This document shows positions 6,562 through 9,315 of a stretch of 9,315 nucleotides of DNA, in pieces. The stretch spans positions 1 through 9,315 of the forward strand of contig CATPBC010000076.1 in the NCBI GenBank assembly GCA_955652195.1, given 5' to 3'. Below the pieces are notes generated by a model that had not been told where the DNA came from, made no database searches, and was given only the letters and a program-made list of their open reading frames with translations. The position numbers were made by a program, and so were the translations under genes. This DNA comes from an uncultured Xanthobacteraceae bacterium (GTDB taxonomy: Bacteria > Pseudomonadota > Alphaproteobacteria > Rhizobiales > Xanthobacteraceae). Numbering within the stretch: the stretch's first letter is position 1; the number at the start of each line of letters is the position of its first letter.

Positions 6562-8046
6562 ATGGCGGCAACTGCCGATGTGATCGTCGTCGGGGCTGGC
6601 AATGCCGCCTTTTGCGCGGCGCTGGCGGCGCAAGACCAGGGCGCCAAGGTGGTGATGCTCGAGGCGGCGCCCGAGGAAGAATCCGGCGGCAACAGCCGCT
6701 TCACCGCCGGTTCGATCCGCGTCGTCTATAACGGCGTCGACGATATCAAAACTCTGGTCCCGGATTTGACGCCCGCGGAAATCGAAACCACCGATTTTGG
6801 CACTTATAGCGCCGATCAGTTCTTCGACGACATGGCGCGCGTCACGCAGCATCACGCCGACCCTGATCTGGTCGAACTTCTGGTCACCAAGAGCTTCGAC
6901 TCGCTCAACTGGATGCGCAACAAGGGCGTGCGGCTCATTCCGATCTACGGCCGGCAGGCGTTCAAGATTGAGGGCAAGTTCAAATTCTGGGGTGGGCTGA
7001 CGGTCGAATCGGTCGGCGGCGGCCCGGGCCTGATCGCAATGCTGACCGACTCGGCAAAAAAGCGCGGCATCGAAATTCGCTATGCGACGCGTGGGCTTGA
7101 CTTGTTGTTTGACGGCGACCGCATCGAAGGCGTCCGCGCACGCCAGAACGGCGAAGTTCGCGAACTGCGCGCCAGATCGGTGGTGCTGGCGTGCGGCGGT
7201 TTCGAAGCCAATCCGGAATGGCGCACACGCTATCTCGGCCCCGGCTGGGACTTAGCCAAGGTACGCGGCAGCCGTTTCAACACTGGCGACGGAATTCGCA
7301 TGGCGCTCGACATTGGCGCCGCGCCGCGCGGCAACTGGTCGGGCTGCCATGCCGTGCAATGGGAAATGAACGCGCCGGAATTCGGCGATCTCTCGGTCGG
7401 CGATCAGTTCCAGAAACACTCCTATCCGTTCTCGATCATGATCAATGCGAACGGCAAACGCTTCGTCGATGAAGGGGCGGATTTCCGCAACTACACCTAC
7501 GCCAAATACGGCCGTGTAGTGCTGGAACAGCCAGGCCAGTTTGCCTGGCAGATCTTCGATCAGAAGGTGAAGCATCTGCAGCGCGACGAATATCGCATCC
7601 GGCAGATCACCAAGGTCACCGCCAATACGATCGAAGAGTTCGCCCGCAAACTCGAAGGCGTGAACGCGGCAGAATTCTTAAAAACCATCAAGGAATGGAA
7701 TGCGGCGGTAAAAACCGACGTGCCGTTCAATCCGAACATCAAAGATGGGCGATGCACGCAGGGCCTCGCCATCAATAAGAGTAATTGGGCGAACACCATC
7801 GATGCGCCGCCGTTCGAAGGCTATGCCGTGACCTGCGGCATCACCTTCACCTTTGGCGGCCTGCGCATCAACACCGACGCCGAAGTCCTCAATACCGATT
7901 ATCAGCCAATCCGCGGCTTGTATGCGGCCGGCGAGCTGGTCGGCGGGTTGTTCTACTTCAATTATCCTGGCGGCTCCGGGCTGATGTCCGGGACGGTGTT
8001 CGGCAAGATCGCCGGAACCGCTGCCGGGCGCGCCGGCAAAAACTGA
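6562..8046 (+). CDS. tcuA: FAD-dependent dehydrogenase, TcuA / fumarate-reductase flavoprotein family
   Basis: A 494-residue soluble flavoprotein. Seen: an N-terminal dinucleotide fold VIVVGAGNAAFCAAL (7-21), acidic Glu34 ending the second strand (VVMLEAA), the FAD loop SGGNSRFTAGSIR (41-53), a central capping domain, VVLACGGFEANPEW (about 208-221), and a C-terminal FAD block AAGELVGGLFYFNYPGGSG (455-473) followed by LMSGTVFGKIAG. This order is that of the fumarate reductase/succinate dehydrogenase flavoprotein superfamily, and the GNAAFCAAL and NYPGGSG features recall TcuA, which oxidises tricarballylate to cis-aconitate in Salmonella. Substrate assignment is by resemblance only; urocanate reductase or ketosteroid dehydrogenase-like activities belong to the same superfamily. 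TcuB, the usual electron acceptor, and TcuC, the transporter, are not in the window. GGAG inside the end of pyrE lies 9 nt upstream; the 5-bp gap implies co-transcription with pyrE. Confidence 0.85.
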   Translation: MAATADVIVVGAGNAAFCAALAAQDQGAKVVMLEAAPEEESGGNSRFTAGSIRVVYNGVDDIKTLVPDLTPAEIETTDFGTYSADQFFDDMARVTQHHADPDLVELLVTKSFDSLNWMRNKGVRLIPIYGRQAFKIEGKFKFWGGLTVESVGGGPGLIAMLTDSAKKRGIEIRYATRGLDLLFDGDRIEGVRARQNGEVRELRARSVVLACGGFEANPEWRTRYLGPGWDLAKVRGSRFNTGDGIRMALDIGAAPRGNWSGCHAVQWEMNAPEFGDLSVGDQFQKHSYPFSIMINANGKRFVDEGADFRNYTYAKYGRVVLEQPGQFAWQIFDQKVKHLQRDEYRIRQITKVTANTIEEFARKLEGVNAAEFLKTIKEWNAAVKTDVPFNPNIKDGRCTQGLAINKSNWANTIDAPPFEGYAVTCGITFTFGGLRINTDAEVLNTDYQPIRGLYAAGELVGGLFYFNYPGGSGLMSGTVFGKIAGTAAGRAGKN

Positions 8047-8048
8047 AA

Positions 8049-8077
8049 CGATCAAGAACTAGCACTGAGCGATCAAG
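8049..8077 (+). repeat. Short direct repeat CGATCAAG before the amidase
   Basis: CGATCAAG occurs at 8049-8056 and 8070-8077, 21 bp apart (two helical turns), filling much of the 33-bp gap between the TcuA-like gene and the amidase ATG. It could be an operator pair or chance; nothing else supports a role. Confidence 0.25.
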
Positions 8078-8079
8078 CG

Positions 8080-9268
8080 ATGGACGTAAAGGTTGCGCGC
8101 GGCCTCAACGAATTGAGTGCCACCGAGATTGCGTCAAAGATCGCGGCGGGTGAAACGACGTGTGAAGTCGTTGCCCGCGATTGCCTGGAGCGCATCGCCG
8201 CGCGCGACGATGTCGTCAAGGCCTGGGTGAATTTCAATCCGGAACTGGCGCTCGCCCAAGCGCGGGCATTCGACCGCGAACCGCGCCGCGGTCCGCTGCA
8301 CGGCGTGCCGATCGGCGTCAAAGACGTCATCGATACGTTCGACATGCCGACTGAAATGGGTTCCCCGATTTATCGCGGCCATCGGCCGCCGGCAGACGCT
8401 GCCTGCGTTGCGCTGTTGCGCCGCGCCGGCGCGGTCATCCTCGGCAAGACGGCAACCTGCGAATTTGCCGGTATGGCGCCAGCCGCGACCACCAATCCAC
8501 ATAATCCCACGCACACCCCGGGCGGTTCATCGAGCGGATCGGCGGCGGCGGTCGCCGATTTTATGGTGCCGGCCGCGCTCGGCACGCAGACCGGCGGTTC
8601 GGTGCTGCGGCCATCCTCGTTTTGCGGAGTCTTCGGCTATAAGCCGACTTACAATACGTTCAACAAAGTGGGCCTCAAGCCGGCGGCCGAAAGCATCGAT
8701 ACGATCGGCTGGATCGCCCGTTCAATCGAGGATCTGGCGCTTCTCACCGCGGTACTGCGCATGGAAGAGCCGCGGCCGCTGCGCGATCTGAGCGCCGCGC
8801 CGCGCATCGGGCTGTGCCGCACGGAGCTTTGGGATAGCGCGCAAGGCGAAACCAAGACCGCGGTGCAAAACGCCGCCGCAGCGTTGGGCAAAGCCGGCGC
8901 CGTGGTTCGCGAGGTGAATTTGCCCGAATCCTTTGCCGGCCTGCCGGCACTGGCGCGCGGCACCATCAATCATTAGGAGCGCGCCGCCTGTATGGCGTTC
9001 GAATGGGACAATCATCGCGCAGCGCTGTCGCCGCAGATGCGCCGTTATATTGAGGCCGGCTTGAACACCTCGCGCGTGGAGTATGTCGGGGCTTGGCGGC
9101 GCGTCGAGCAATGCCGCGCGTTGTTGCCGAAAGTGTTCGAGGACGTCGATGTGCTGCTGACGCCCTGTGTTCCGGGCGAAGCGCCAAAAGGTCTCGCCTC
9201 GACCGGCGATCCCAGCATGCAGGCGATGTGGACCGCTTTACACACCCCGAGCATGACGCTGCCGACGA
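8080..9268 (+). pseudogene. Amidase-signature hydrolase, interrupted by TAG at 8974-8976 and cut at the contig end
   Basis: One continuous reading frame with a single internal stop. Codons 1-298 carry the amidase-signature core: Lys81 in GVPIGVKDVIDT, cis-Ser150 in TPGGSSSGSA and nucleophile Ser174 in LGTQTGGSVLRP. Spacings of 69 and 24 residues match the family catalytic triad. Just after the TAG the same frame resumes with ERAACMAFEWDNHR and continues into LLTPCVPGEAPKG and HTPSMTLPT, all typical amidase C-terminal sequence. The two parts are therefore one gene with a nonsense change (Tyr tat or tac to tag is the likeliest), not two genes. The last genomic codons are at about 9265-9268; beyond that the bases are adapter, so the real C-terminus, perhaps 50-100 residues, is missing. 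The ATG at 8080 has only a weak ribosome site. The gene would hydrolyse an amide C-N bond; substrate unknown. If the stop is real, the product keeps its triad but loses the C-terminal part of the fold. Confidence 0.85.
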
Positions 9269-9305
9269 GTACATCCGTGTAGATCTCGGTGGTCGCCGTA
9301 TCATT
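9255..9305 (+). other. Illumina Nextera i5 index primer / P5 sequence (library artefact)
   Basis: The end reads as three adjoining blocks of the reverse-complemented Nextera i5 primer. GACGCTGCCGACGA (9255-9268) is the complement of the 14-base primer 3' end TCGTCGGCAGCGTC. GTACATCC (9269-9276) occupies the 8-base index position. The 29 bases 9277-9305 (beginning GTGTAGATCTCGG, ending CGCCGTATCATT) are the complement of the full P5 sequence. The first block also encodes TLPT in frame with the amidase, so it may be genomic; bases from 9269 on are not. The apparent stop codon at 9280-9282 is inside P5. Confidence 0.97.
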
Positions 9306-9315
9306 AAAAAAAAAA
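9306..9315 (+). other. Homopolymer A run beyond the P5 end (read-through artefact)
   Basis: Ten A directly follow the last base of the reverse-complemented P5 sequence. This is the pattern seen when a four-colour Illumina read runs past the end of its template. It is not a poly(A) tail or a genomic A-tract. Confidence 0.93.

Noticed and set aside
8974..8976. TAG as pyrrolysine or programmed read-through codon
   Set aside because: Amidase-signature enzymes are not known to use it and no supporting element is seen; a nonsense change or base error is simpler.
8992..9282. Separate 96-residue gene downstream of the amidase
   Set aside because: It is in the same frame as the amidase, contains amidase C-terminal sequence, and its stop lies in the P5 adapter.
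9280..9315. Poly(A) tail, T-less terminator or genuine contig terminus
   Set aside because: The bases match reverse-complemented P5 followed by read-through A; they are not genomic.
1..9315. CRISPR arrays, tRNA/rRNA genes, insertion sequences, phage or toxin-antitoxin modules
   Set aside because: No repeat-spacer pattern, transposase motif, terminal inverted repeat pair or RNA gene hallmark was seen; metabolic genes occupy nearly all the window.

Overview
The window is a GC-rich (about 60% by eye), densely packed stretch of bacterial DNA. Codon use, gene style and the form of PyrE suggest an alphaproteobacterium, probably Hyphomicrobiales (Bradyrhizobium/Xanthobacteraceae-like); this is inferred from sequence character, not from a search. 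Almost every base is explained by protein genes. I see no tRNA, rRNA, CRISPR array, insertion sequence or phage gene.

Layout: (1) 1-635, minus strand: the N-terminal part of an HSL/BD-FAE-type alpha/beta-hydrolase that runs off the left edge. (2) A 94-bp divergent gap. (3) 730-2750, plus strand: a second alpha/beta-hydrolase-fold protein, with alanine at the nucleophile position, followed 29 bp later by a luciferase-like (LLM) flavin monooxygenase. (4) A 179-bp gap holding the best candidate for an internal promoter. (5) 2930-6556: a tight pyrimidine block, pyrK-pyrD (class 1B, NAD-linked dihydroorotate dehydrogenase; the genes overlap by 7 bp), pyrC (dihydroorotase) and pyrE (orotate phosphoribosyltransferase). 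A 12-bp hairpin lies just before the pyrE ribosome binding site. (6) 6562-8046: a TcuA-like FAD dehydrogenase. (7) 8080 to the end: an amidase-signature hydrolase that is broken by an in-frame TAG and then cut off.

The four pyr genes together cover carbamoyl-aspartate to dihydroorotate to orotate to OMP. The simplest reading is de novo UMP synthesis. The neighbours (LLM oxygenase, two hydrolases, a TcuA-like dehydrogenase, an amidase) look catabolic, so a salvage or N-heterocycle breakdown role for the whole locus is a reasonable second hypothesis.

The most certain unusual feature is technical. The last 47 bases are not genomic. They read as an Illumina Nextera i5 index primer (an 8-base index plus the complete reverse-complemented P5 sequence) and then ten A. 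No transposon mosaic end precedes them, which points to the index primer priming inside the amidase gene. The apparent amidase C-terminus and its final stop codon are therefore artificial.
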